Of a stretch of DNA of 64,000 nt, positions 31,728 to 42,256 are shown piece after piece. The position numbers and the translations under genes are program-made. The stretch is from Pilatotrama ljubarskyi (lineage: Eukaryota; Basidiomycota; Agaricomycetes; Polyporales; Polyporaceae), in contig MU277698.1 in the NCBI GenBank assembly GCA_022385805.1, forward strand, positions 1 to 64,000, read 5' to 3'. A model generated the notes under the pieces. The model was not told where the DNA came from. It ran no database searches and saw nothing but the letters and a program-made list of their open reading frames with translations. Each line of letters begins with the position of its first letter. Position 1 is the first letter of the stretch.

Positions 31728-31993
31728 TGTTAAATCCTGTAGCCGGGTCAGCCGGATGCCTCAGATGGTGGGGAACCAACTGGATTGTACCTGTAGCCGG
31801 GTCAGCCGGATGCCTACGGTACAACGTTAGAACTCGTATCGTAACGGTATCGTGAGCAGATGCGCGTACCTCAGATGGTGGGGAACCAACTGAGGTACGG
31901 TGATGTGAGAGGGCGAGTATATATGTACAGGCGCTAAGGGAAGCGAGGAGGTCCGGAGCCGAATCGCGCTGCACGAGCATCGCGATCCTAACA
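31728..31993 (-). repeat. 3' LTR of the Copia element
   Basis: 266 bp. Contains two direct copies of CCTGTAGCCGGGTCAGCCGG and two of CCTCAGATGGTGGGGAACCA. Confidence 0.95.
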
Positions 31994-33493
31994 CTCCTCC
32001 TCAGCGCGATGAAGGGGAAAAGGGACGTGATATAGTAGTGAACGTAGTCGTAAGTGAGTCGTGAATGTCGTGAACGTGAGCGTATCGTAAACGGTCGTGT
32101 CATCATCAGGGAATGCATGTCATCACCGGGGAACGGAACAGACTCCTCCTCACCGTCGACAGACTCCTCCTTGCACGTGAGCTCCTCCTCGCCCCACGAA
32201 CTCCTCCTCGCATGGAATCCTCAGCGAAGTCCGAGGTAACTGCGGAGCTTAATGAAGGTTGGGCCGCCGAGAGCCTTGGTGAATATATCGGCAGTGTTGT
32301 CGGCGGAGGGAACCCAGTGAGGGAAAAGCTGACCGGTGTTAGTGTAGCCACGGATAATATGATACTTGACTTCGATATGCTTGGTTTTCGCATGGAAAGA
32401 GGGATCCTGGCAAAGGCGTTCGGCACCAGTATTATCAAGGCATAGCGGTGTGGCATCGGATTGGGGAAAACCAAGGGCAGCGAGAACACCGCGAAGCCAC
32501 ACGCATTCCTTGCTAGCCTCGGCAGCGGCCATGTACTCGGCTTCGGTAGAGGAGTCGGCGACAGTCGGCTGCTTGCGAGCGCTCCAGGTGACCATGCCAG
32601 AGCCAAGAGAGAAGCAGTAACCAGCAATGGAACGTTGCGTGTCTTTGCAGCCAGCGTGGTCGGAGTCAGAGTAGCCGAGTAAGAATGCGGGACGAGGGCC
32701 GCCGAGTTGCAAAGTGAGAGCTCGAGTGCCTTTGAGATAACGAACGACGCGTTTGGCGGCTTCCCAATGGGCGCGGCCGTAGCAATCGAGGAATTGAGAG
32801 AGCTGCTGGACAGCAAAGGAGATGTCGGGACGCGATCCGATAGCGATGTAGTTGAGGCTGCCGACGAGGGCACGATAGGGCCAAGTAGAGGCGGCATGTT
32901 TCTCGTCGTCAGTGGAGGGGGATTCGGCGCGGGTCAGCTTGGCGTCCATGGGCATGTTGACAGGGTGGGTGTCGTCGAGACCGAACTGCGTGATGATGCG
33001 GTCGATGAGCGCCGTCTGGGAGATGCGGATGGAGCGCGTAGAGCGATCACATTCGATGGCGATACCGACGCAGAAGCGAGCTTCGCCGAGATCGGAAATG
33101 GTCCATTCACGACGCAGATCGTCCTTGAAGTGGTCGCCGGCGGCGGGGGTACTCGCAATAGCTAAGAAGTCGTCGACGTGGACGCCAGTGATCACGGTGC
33201 CAGCCTCAGTGGTTCGATGATAGATGCAGTGTTCGCTGTCAACGCGAATGAAGCCGACGGAGGTGAGATGGTCGTGCATCGTCTTGTTCCACGTGCGGCC
33301 CCCTTGAGGCATACCGTACAGGCCTTTGTGCAGCTCCCAGACCCAGTCTTCGCGCCCTGGCTCTTCGAAGCCTTTGGGTTGCTCCATGTAGCAGATCTCG
33401 TCTTCGGGAAGGAGCCCGTACAAGAACGCGGTCTTGACATCGACTTGGAGGACTTCCCAGTCAAGCGAGGCAGCAAGGTGGAGGAGGACGCGG

Positions 33494-34442
33494 TGATGTG
33501 CCAAATCTACCCTAAAGCCGCGGGGTTGAGGCCGAGAGCCTTTGTAGGTCGAGGCCTCTGACGGGCTGAGCTGAGGTAGATGGCAGGGTCAGGAGATGTA
33601 GCGGTTCGGCCGGGGTGCCCTTGAGGCGAACGTCGCGATGCGGCAAGGGATCTGAGCGAACAGAGTCCTTCGCAGGTGTTCGCAAGCTCTTCGCGGATGT
33701 TCGCAAGCTCTTCGCGGATGTTCGCAAGCTCTTCGCGGATGTTCGCAAGCTCTTCGCGGATGTTCGCAACCGTTCGCGGGTCTTCGCAGGTACTCGGCAC
33801 GCTCTTCGCAGTCTTGTCGGGCTCAACGCGGACGCGGAGGGACTCGGGGATTCGTCGCAGCTACGCAGTGTTCAATAGCAACTCAGTGTAAGACGCGAAC
33901 AGTGAAGAGGAAGGCAAAATGCTCAATAAGAAACTCGACGCGGCGAAGTAGTAAACGCAAGGGGGACGCGAACGCAGACGCAGTTAGGGCTCAGTGAGAT
34001 CTCTGCTCTCGAGAGGGGGGACGGAATCTGGGTTTCTGCGCTGCGAAGCGCGAGTATTTTACATCGGTGCCAAAATGGCGTGCTACGCATGTGATCCCGG
34101 ACCGGACCTTCGCGTTGTCGAGCCGGCTGCGAACGCACGGACCTAGCGCCGGGGGCATCTTCAGGGCAGGCTGGTGCGAAGGACTTCGCTCCCCACACGC
34201 CTGGGCATCCGCCGGGTTCTGCGCAATGGCTGCACGCTGGGTTTCTCGCGGGACTTTGCGATCCGTTGCGGAGGCTGCGAANNNNNNNNNNNNNNNNNNN
34301 NNNNNNNNNNNNNNNNNNNNNNNNNNNNNNNAGGGCCTGCGAAGCTGCGAAGAATTGCGAAGAACAGCGAAGATGAGCGAAGATGCGCGAAGGGAGCGGC
34401 TTCGGTGCTCCGCGGCCTCGTGCGCGGAGTGGGGTCGCATCA
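33494..34442 (-). mobile_element. Solo LTR of gypsy-1 family inside the Copia RT
   Basis: TGATG...CATCA, 4-bp duplication GCGG (33490-33493 and 34443-34446). Same sequence as 14563-15434, but with four copies of the 21-bp TTCGC unit and an assembly gap of 50 Ns (34282-34331) in the GCGAAGGCCT repeat region. Confidence 0.95.
33681..33776. repeat. 21-bp tandem repeats in the gypsy-1 LTR
   Basis: Four and a half units of CTCTTCGCGGATGTTCGCAAG-like sequence. The full gypsy-1 LTR at 14563-15434 has about two, so copy number varies between LTRs. Confidence 0.85.
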
Positions 34443-37400
34443 GCGGAAGGATTCCATGCGCATGGTGGGCAAGGTAGTCCGATTGTAATCCTGGCCCCAG
34501 ACAGCTTCATACCCCTTGCAGACCCAACACGCTTTGAAGCGAACGGGATTTCCATGCTCATCGCGCTTGAGGCGAAAGACGGGCTTACCGTGCATGATTC
34601 GACGACCGTACGGGACGGAGCGGCGGGGAATCAGCTTGTAGACGCCCATTTCGCGGATGGACGCAAACTCGTCCTTGAGGGCAGTGGTCCACTCGGCGGA
34701 AAAGGGACTAGACATGGCCTCCTTGAGTGAGGTAGGGTCGCCGGCGTAGTCGTGGTCCAGTTGAAGGGTAGCGGCGAGAGCGAGGTCAAGCTTGGTGAAG
34801 GCAGCCAGTTCCTGCTCAAGGCGAGATGCGACACGATCAGCGTGGGCGGCACGGACACGCTCACCGCTTTTCTTGCACTCTGCGACAGCCCGCTCGAGGG
34901 CGGAGACGTAAGGAAGGTCATTGGCAGCGGCGCAGCGTTCAGAGGGGACCGGGGTACGCGTGGAATGACGAAGCGTCGCGGGATCTGATGCGGTCAGCTG
35001 GTCGTGGGAACCGAGAACAGAAGAGGAAGGGGGAGGAGGGGCAGGAGGCGCCGGTGGGACAGGACCGGGGGGAGAAGGAAGAAGGGATGGAGGCGGCGCA
35101 GGACAGGTGTGAGGTACACTAGGGGTGAAGGAGGGATCGTCGGGCCACTCGTCCACGACGGGAGGGGGAGACAGAGAGGAAGAAGAGGGAGCAGAGGGAA
35201 GGGAATCAGAGGGAGAGGGAGATGGAGAGGGTGACTCGTGGGACTCGATGAATGAAACATGATAGGATTCGATGACGCGACGGGTAGGGGGATGGTAGCA
35301 GCGATAGGTTTTCGAGTGGAGACCGTAGCCGATAAGGATACATTCGAAGGAACGAGCGTAGAGCTTTGGATTGTGGGTGTTAATAAGAACGAAGGCACGA
35401 CAGCCAATCTCGCGTAGGTGACGGAGCAAGGGCGCGTTGCCGAACCATGCTTCGTAAGGGGACACGCCGCGAGGGAGAGATGCGGAGGGAGTTCTGTTTG
35501 AAAGGTAGCACGTGGTGGCATAGAACTCGTCCCAACGATCTTCCGGGACACCGGCGTGCAAGCGCATAACTCGAGACTTGCCGAGGAAGGTGCGATGAAC
35601 ACGCTCAACTTTGCCGATGTGGGCGGAGGTGTTCGGCGCAGTGACCTTCCAGGCGACACCAAGAGTCTTGCAGACGACCTTGATCTCAGTCGTGAGGCAC
35701 TCGCCATGATCCATGACGATCTTTCGCACAGGACAGCCTTCAGCACGACGCGCAACGATGAAGTCACGCAGGGTGGGCGCGCAATGAGCCTTGGAGGGAA
35801 GAGGGAATGTCCATGCATACGAAGAGTAGTCGTCTATGATATCGGGGGGGACTATGTTGCCACTAGCCGAAACTTTACACTGCGTGCCTGCGGCGTCTAA
35901 GAAGAACGTGCCGCCCCGCTCCTTACTCCGCTCCCCCTCCCGGACTGACGGCACGGGTGTACGTGTCTGCTTGCCAAGGATGCAAGAGTCACATTTGGGA
36001 GGAGGAGTAGAAAGGTTGACGGGCGTACCGGAGGCGCGCACGGCTTGTGCGACAGTGTGAGTAGCGCGGTAGTTTGCGTGGCCAAGGCGACGATGCCAGG
36101 TCTCGAGAGTGAGGACTGAGGAAGAGACGAGTGCAGAGGTGACGAGCGGAGACGTGCCTGAGAGAGCGTAGAGACCGCGAGTAACGCGAGTGCCAGTGAA
36201 GAAGACAGCACCAGAGCGGTGCCGCACAGTCACGCCGTCAGCGGCGAAGTCGACGCGATAGCCGTGCGGGCCATCGCAGAGAGCGCGGACGGAGATCAAG
36301 TGGATGGTGGCACCAGGGACGTAGAGCACATTGTCGAGTGTGAGGCGCTTGCCGCGGCCGACAGCGAGATGAATCTGCCCAATGCCAACAGCATAGATGA
36401 CGCTGCTGTTGACTCCGCGAATGCCGCGGGGCGAGATGGGCGTCAACGAGGCGAAGTCTAAGCGAAGCGGGGATACATAAGTGGACGCCCCAGAGTCGAA
36501 TAGGAAAGGCTCAGATCAGTCGGACACAGCGAGCGCAGAGTCAAGGGACCAGTCAACAGAGGACGTAAGAGGACCCGAGACAGCGAGGTACGACTCGAAA
36601 GCAGTGTCGCCGCAGACGTCGACAGTGGCGAGCCAGCTAGGATCGGCGCCCTCAGTAACCAGGTGAGCGACCGGGTCGACGACAGCAGGATGGGCCGTCT
36701 CCGAGGCGCCCGAAGAAGCGGCCGCAAGGGGGACATCGACGAGGTGGTAGGTGCGACCTTCCTGATTGTAGAGAGTCTTTGGCTTGGACGCGTCCTTGAA
36801 ACTGACGTCGCGGGGGCCCCCTTTCCCCTTGCGGGCGGCAATACGAGCGTCGACCTCAGCGCGTTTACCTTCCATGACGCCGCCGGGTTGGTAGCAGTCA
36901 GCGGCGGTGTGGCCCTTGCGCTTACAATTGCTGCATATGAGAGCCGAACGACCACCTTTGGCAGGTTGGGCAGAGAGCGCGAGGTCGGTGGAGAGGCCAC
37001 CGGAGGCGGACGCTTTGCCGACGTCCAAGTCACCCTGGACCTCGAGCCGTTTGAGGATGTCGGAGACGTTGTACGGCTGATCTTTGGTAGCGCGGGAGAG
37101 GTTGTCGGCGATTTGGCCCTGCAGAGTGTCGAGGACACCGGTCATCATGTTGAGGAGGGCGACCTTACTGAGCGCGTCGACGTCGAGAGTACCCATGGCG
37201 ATGATCTGCCTACAGTTGCGGATGGTGTCTTGGGCTTGGGGAGCGAGCGCCTTAGAGGGGTCGAAGCGAAGTTGCAGCAAGTCGCGGAGAAGAAAGATCT
37301 GCGCGTGAGCGCCGCGGTTAAGATGGCGTGCGTGGAGGAACGACCAGAGCGCGGTGGCGGTCAGAGTGGCGGGGATGTGCTCGAGCTCGTACTCCGAGCA

Positions 37401-38007
37401 TTGAAGGCGAACGATCGCTTGAACATGGCGATCGTTGACAGCCCAGGTGCGCGCGTCGGCCAAGCGAGTGGCGCGGGGAGGGCAAGGGTAGTCGGAGGTG
37501 AGGTAGAGGTCGAGACAGCCACAGACCGAGAGGACGTTGGTGATACCGCGCTTCCACTTGCAGTAATTGCCCGAGTTCAGGTCCAACAGATCGGCGGAGG
37601 ACCATTGGAGGAGCAAGCTCGGCGGGATGACGGTTCGGGTGATTGGCTCGGGATCGGGCTCGGGAACTGAAGAGGAGACCGAAGCCGGCGGCGGGAGGGA
37701 GGCCGAGACCGGGAGAAGGACGGTCGTGCCGGATTCGGGGAGAGAGACGATCGAAGCCGAGTCGACGTCATCCGAGTCGTGAACCGAAGAGGCCAGAGCT
37801 TCGCCAAGAGCGGTGGACCGAGGAATGGTCATGTTGAAAACAGGGCAGAGGGGACGCGCGACGAGCGAAGAGGAAAAGACGAGGACGACAAGGGAGAACG
37901 AGAGTGGGCGCGAGGGCGCGGAAAGGGAGTGCACACGTAGGATGGGTGCGTGGTTCCGGGGCTGCGGTACAGGGTTTGATCACACGCGTCGTGGGATCAA
38001 ACGCAAC

Positions 38008-38018
38008 GGCTCATAACC
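38008..38018 (-). other. Primer-binding site matching the initiator tRNA-Met anticodon arm
   Basis: The plus strand next to the LTR reads GGCTCATAACC, identical to the conserved anticodon stem-loop of eukaryotic initiator tRNA-Met (CAU anticodon), preceded by ACGCAAC, which resembles the next tRNA bases. This is the arrangement of Copia elements primed by a 5' half-tRNA. Confidence 0.7.
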
Positions 38019-38284
38019 TGTTAAATCCTGTAGCCGGGTCAGCCGGATGCCTCAGATGGTGGGGAACCAACTGGATTGTACCTGTAGCCGGGTCAGCCGG
38101 ATGCCTACGGTACAACGTTAGAACTCGTATCGTAACGGTATCGTGAGCAGATGCGCGTACCTCAGATGGTGGGGAACCAACTGAGGTACGGTGATGTGAG
38201 AGGGCGAGTATATATGTACAGGCGCTAAGGGAAGCGAGGAGGTCCGGAGCCGAATCGCGCTGCACGAGCATCGCGATCCTAACA
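38019..38284 (-). repeat. 5' LTR of the Copia element
   Basis: No difference from 31728-31993 found by eye. On the minus strand a TATATA (plus-strand TATATATG near 38210) lies within the LTR. Confidence 0.95.
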
Positions 38285-39853
38285 GTGACTACTCTGTAGT
38301 CAACCTGCACAACTTCCAATCTGTCTTGATGCAGGAGCAGCTTGCTTCTTCCCTCCAGGTAATGTACTTCCACGAGCCGATACTCTGAGCAACCTGCTGG
38401 ACGACCATCAGCTCTGCTTGGACATCTGCTCAGCCCAGTCAGCAGAGCTGAGCGACCCTGAGCTCGCTGCCGCACTCGAAGCAGCTGGGCAGGGCGACTC
38501 TCACTGGTCTTTGGACGAAGAAGGCTTCATCTGCTTCAACGGCCAGATCTACGTTCCTGACAACTTGAATCTCTGGCTTCAAGTCCTCCAATCCTGTCAC
38601 AACCATCCCATGGCCATGCATTGGGGCCAGAACAAGACACAGACACTGATACTCTGTGACTATGGCTGGCCGGGACTCCCAGCCTTCATCTGGGACTACG
38701 TGAAGTTCTGTACCCCGTGTGCGAGCATGAAAACCCCTTGACATCTGCCTTACAGGACACTCAAGCAACTCCCAATCCCAGAACACCCCATGGAACCCCA
38801 TTTTCATGGACCTCATTGAGCAACTCCTGGACCCCGGAGGCACCACTGCCATCCTCATCATTGTGGATCATTTCACTAAGCAAGCCATCTTCATCCCGGT
38901 GCATGACACGCTCACCACCTCGGAGCTCGCAGACCTGTTCGCCATGCACATCTTCTCCAAGCATGGAGTTCTGTTCCATGTCACCTCCGATCAGGGTTCC
39001 GAGTTTGTGTCCCATTTCTTCCACTCCCTCAGAAAGGCCCTCGATATGCACCTCCAGTTCACCTCCAGATATCATTTGGAAGGCGATGGGCATACTGAGC
39101 AAGTGAATCAGACCTTAGAGCAGTACCTCTGGGTCTACTGCAACTACCAGCAGAACAGCTGGCCCATCTCCTTCTCCTCACAGAATTCACGTACAACAAT
39201 ACCCTGAACGTGATGACTAGTATCTCCACCCTTTCTCACGAGCAAGGGCTGCCATCCTGGACTCACAGTCCATCCAGAACGCAACCTCACCTCTGCCTGG
39301 GCCTGGGAGTATGTGGTATATCTCAAGGAACTTCATTTGATCCTCCAGTCGCAGATCGGGAAAGCGCAGGCCCGATACCAGGTACAGACAGACAAGTGCT
39401 GTCTGCCCACACCGGACTTCCCAGTCGGAGATCTGGTGTACCTGAAGGCCGAGCACATCTATATGACTCAACCATCCACAAAGCTGTCAGAGAAATTCCT
39501 TGGTATCTTTGAGAATATTGCAAACGTGGGAACTCACTCTTACATACTTCACCTCCCGGACTCCCTCCATGTGTGCTGTCCATTCGGTCTTCTATATCTT
39601 CCAGCTAAAATCCACAACTCTGAACAGAATTCTGGGTCACGTACAACCACCTCTGCCCCCAGTTATTGTCATCGGAAAACTGGAGTATGAGACCTTGGAG
39701 ATCCTAGACTCTGAGCTGGATTGCCATTGGAAGTCTTGTAAGCTTTGGTATCTTGTCTGCTGGGCAGAATACGAAGGCATGGATGAAGAGACTTCCTGGA
39801 TCCTAGGCATGGAGCTCAGGCATGCACAGGAGCTGGTCTCAGACTTCCACTGA

Positions 39854-40277
39854 AGTTACCCGGACAAATCCGGACCCTTAGAAAAAATCTAATGATTGTG
39901 CTCTTTCTTACTCTCTTACTTACTCCTTTTCTTATTATTGTTCACTCCTTCATTCAGTTACTTAGACAACCTTTCCATTGCTACATCTATCACTTTACTA
40001 TCTACTGTAGTTAGTGGTCGCCCCTGGAACTCCCCTGCAGTTCCACCCTCACTCCATGTTTCCCTTCTCACCTGCTGCCTTTCCCTTGCCACCTGTCACA
40101 CCCTTCTCCCCTTCCAGCGCACCTCCACCCTCGCCACCCTCCCCTTCCGCTCCGGGCTCCAGCTCCAACAAGTCAGCAGCGAGCTCCTTGTCACCCACCT
40201 ACTCCTCGCTCATCTCCCTCCAGGGTGAGAGGGACCACCTCAAGGAATGCTGCGCCATCATTGATGGGCCTACCTTC
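39854..40277 (+). other. Gypsy-2 internal region after the chromodomain
   Basis: No intact gene. A plus-strand Pro/Ser-rich frame (40014-40286) reads opposite the 3' end of the antisense gene and is probably its shadow. Confidence 0.35.
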
Positions 40278-41032
40278 CTACCTTGACTGGCTTTGGGAGA
40301 ACATCACCCCCTTCCAGAACTTCTGAATGTCCACCCAAACATCCTGGAGCACCTCCTGCATGTGTGCGTGATCGTGCCAGAGGTGCTAGACCTCAAGGAG
40401 GAGCATGTTCAGGAGCTCCTCGTCGCTCAGGCCAGCGGCACCTGAGTTCGCTGACCAAATGTGGCAGTTGAAAGGCGAGTCCACGCTGGAATGCCTGGCC
40501 TGTGATGGTGCAAGGATGGGGCCATTGGATGGCTGTCTGTCTGTCTCGCACTTTGACTTTTTCACATAGCACAGGTGGCAAGACTGAACCTTACCACACT
40601 GCTTGTACAAGCACAGGACGCCAACCTTCCAGCACTGGTCGCAGGCAACACTACAGAAGTGTTAGTTGTGGAACTTTGCCGGATGTCCATGCGACTTACT
40701 TGGTCGCCACCAAAGTGATGGGCGCCTTTTTTTCCTCCACCTCCTCCACCTCCTCCTCCTCCTTCTCCTTGTCCTCCTCAACCACCTTATCCTTCCTCTT
40801 CTTTGCCTTCTTCTTCAACACCTCCATCTTCTCTAGCTCTGGACTTCACACAGCTGTGCGCTTACACGCCTGCTCCATGGCTTTCCGCTCCGCCTCTGCC
40901 TTCCGCACCTCCTCTGCCTTCCACCTCCACCTCGATCTGCACCTCTGCCTGAAGTTGGGCCATTTTGGCCTGGGCCTCTGCCAAGCACTCTGCGGCAGAC
41001 TTCCACTGTTGGGATCTGGATGGGGTGGGCAT
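40278..41032 (-). pseudogene. Antisense gene of gypsy-2: Zn(II)2Cys6-type cluster protein
   Basis: Runs opposite to gag-pol between chromodomain and 3' LTR. ATG at 41032-41030. Exon 1 encodes a Glu/Lys/Ala-rich coiled coil (AAECLAEAQAKMAQLQAEVQ, later EVRKAEAERKAMEQ and an acidic EEEEVEEVEEKK) with one frameshift near 40925 and one TGA near 40844. An intron at 40651-40699 has a perfect GTAAGT donor, CTAAC branch site and TAG acceptor. Exon 2 starts just before a textbook cluster CDQC-X6-C-X10-CHLC-X6-C (CX2CX6CX10CX2CX6C), with Lys residues in YVKKSKC as in GAL4-type proteins, and after a TAG near 40388 stays readable to TAG 40280-40278 (His/Trp-rich). DNA binding is inference from the family. 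Confidence 0.6.
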
Positions 41033-41121
41033 ATAAATGTCAAATGGGTGTTGATGAGGATGGTGCAGGCTGGAGGGAAAGAAGTGTTCTGGTTGGGAGG
41101 CCTGTTTGCACGGTTCTCATA

Positions 41122-41356
41122 CTGTTGTGATCAGACCAACCCAGATGGTATGTGACAATGTGACATGGTGGAAACAACTGGGGCTGACAGAAGCGCCCAT
41201 ATACTTGCCAAAAGCAGACATTAGGCACCCACAAGGGTTGGGCCCTTCAGGCACTAAACCGCCAGATGGCCCTTGTAATGCATGACAGGGGGCAAAATCC
41301 AGGTAGAATGACGCCTGTGTGATGCTTGACACCCTGGGTTGGTCTGATCACTACAG
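41122..41356. mobile_element. MITE family B
   Basis: 235 bp between TA dinucleotides (41120-41121, 41357-41358), 23-bp inverted ends CTGTWGTGATCAGACCAACC with one mismatch. No coding capacity. It lies upstream of the gypsy-2 antisense gene. Confidence 0.8.
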
Positions 41357-41448
41357 TACCCCAATGGGACTCCAACCCTGCACCGTGCTCCCACTTCTCA
41401 GGGTCATGTGATGGCCCTCATGGGGGCTCAGGCCTAAGTGGGGGGCAC

Positions 41449-42216
41449 TGTCATGTCCCGTGCCACCAGAGGGCAGGATCTCCACCGGAACTCTCACAGG
41501 AGTTCTGGACGGGATCTTCTCCAGATGACCATGTTATCTTACTTAATATTCTTTGAGACCTTTTCCCCTGACATCATATCTCTTCTTATTAGTTCAGCCC
41601 TTTTCTTGTCTTACATCACTAGGTCTCAGAGTTCCTGGAAGTCCAACACCTATGATGTAGCAAATTTTCTAAACTCCTAATAATTAGCTTATAAAGTGAC
41701 ATGTTAAATTTTGGCTTCTCATAAGCCGCTTATTACCGTCCTGAGATCGCTGTCCGTCCACTCATCAGCAGGTTAGCAGTGGGGTTATCAGCGGCTTACA
41801 AGCGACTTATAGACCCTTCATGATTTAACCTTTCTCATAAGTAGTCTAGGAAATTTGCGACATAAGTCTTTTCCTTATTTATCAGGGCTACTTAGTGTAA
41901 ATAGTGCATTGGAAGTAGTGTTTGGCTCAGTTCGGACACCTTGTTACTCTTCACTGCTTTCTCCCTCTTACTCCTGTACTTACTCTCAGCTAATTCATCT
42001 CTTCCTCTACCTCTGTTCCTCCATTGGAACTCCTTCAGGCTTCTCGTAACCTTGTCAGTGTATTCCAGTAAATAAGGGACACTAGACGAGGCTGCTCAGG
42101 ATGTTACTAATAGTTTCGCCGAAGTCCCACCCCTGTGTCATAGCCAGAACTCCTCCAGAACTCCTTCGATTCCCCTGGTTCTCTTCCATCTGCCGACCAC
42201 AGCACACCTCCTAACA
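41449..42216 (+). repeat. 3' LTR of gypsy-2
   Basis: Starts TGTCATGTCCCG right after the polypurine tract; ends about CTCCTAACA. Contains MITE C. Confidence 0.7.
41660..41858. mobile_element. MITE family C inside the gypsy-2 3' LTR
   Basis: 199 bp absent from the 5' LTR. Ends are inverted (GCAAATTTTCTAAACT and GCAAATTTCCTAGACT read inward). Left flank GATGTA and right flank GACATA look like a diverged target duplication of six or more bases, which would fit an hAT-type element. Confidence 0.65.
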
Positions 42217-42256
42217 ACACAGCAGAGCAGCAGTGTTGTTGAGCTCGTTGCTCTTA

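Larger units (their letters stand above)
32221..37832 (-). pseudogene. Copia Gag-Pol polyprotein, split by a solo LTR
   Basis: ATG 37832. Gag with CCHC knuckle CSNCKRKGHTAADC (near 36900); protease FLFDSGAS (near 36490); GAG-pre-integrase HHCC (WHRRLGH, CDSCILGK); integrase with IIDDYS, IVMDHGE and HIGKVERVH; RT with QVDVKTAFLYG and HVDDF; RNase H with SDSDHAG, STEAEY and LDNTGA; stop TGA 32221-32223. TGA 36516-36518 lies in frame between Gag and protease. The solo LTR at 33494-34442 sits inside RT: dropping it with one GCGG copy rejoins MESFR to VLLHL in frame. Apart from that insertion and one stop the frame is intact, in line with the identical LTRs. Confidence 0.9.
31728..38284 (-). mobile_element. 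Young Ty1/Copia retrotransposon inserted in gypsy-2
   Basis: LTRs of 266 bp (31728-31993 and 38019-38284), TGTTA...TAACA, look identical by eye. The flanking duplication GTGAC is perfect (31723-31727 and 38285-38289). Polyprotein on the minus strand. The primer-binding site at 38008-38018 and a purine tract (plus-strand CTCCTCCTC at 31994-32002) are in place. Interrupted by a gypsy-1 solo LTR at 33494-34442. Confidence 0.95.
30399..39853 (+). pseudogene. pol: Gypsy-2 Pol remnant: RT, RNase H remnant, integrase, chromodomain
   Basis: RT starts near 30420 (ILPEYHEFADVFSK, PIYSLSQVELD, GAPVLFIKKKDSS), shifts frame near 30700, and resumes after a MITE as NEVFADLLDMC; the RT active site reads VVYLNDIL instead of YLDD. 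RNase H C-terminal text is at about 31590-31727. After the Copia insertion come the H2C2 finger (near 38590-38730), integrase Asp in MDLIEQ (38806), Asp in SDQGSEF and Glu in GHTEQVNQ, then a GPY/F-like region and a chromodomain at about 39680-39853 (LWYLVCWAEYEG, ETSW). Chromodomains of such elements bind modified histone H3. The gene is dead. Confidence 0.8.
28592..42216 (+). mobile_element. Old chromodomain Ty3/Gypsy element (gypsy-2) with nested insertions
   Basis: Plus-strand gag, RT, integrase and chromodomain between related LTRs (28592 to about 29285, and 41449-42216, both starting TGTC.TGTC). A polypurine tract GTGGGGGGCAC sits directly before the 3' LTR. It is split by a MITE at 30959-31386 and a Ty1/Copia element at 31728-38284, with smaller MITEs in its 3' region and 3' LTR. 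Many stops and frameshifts show age. An antisense gene lies between chromodomain and 3' LTR. I found no target duplication. Confidence 0.85.

Noticed and set aside
33681..33776. Regular 21-bp repeats considered as a CRISPR-like array
   Set aside because: Direct tandem repeats without unique spacers, in a eukaryotic LTR.
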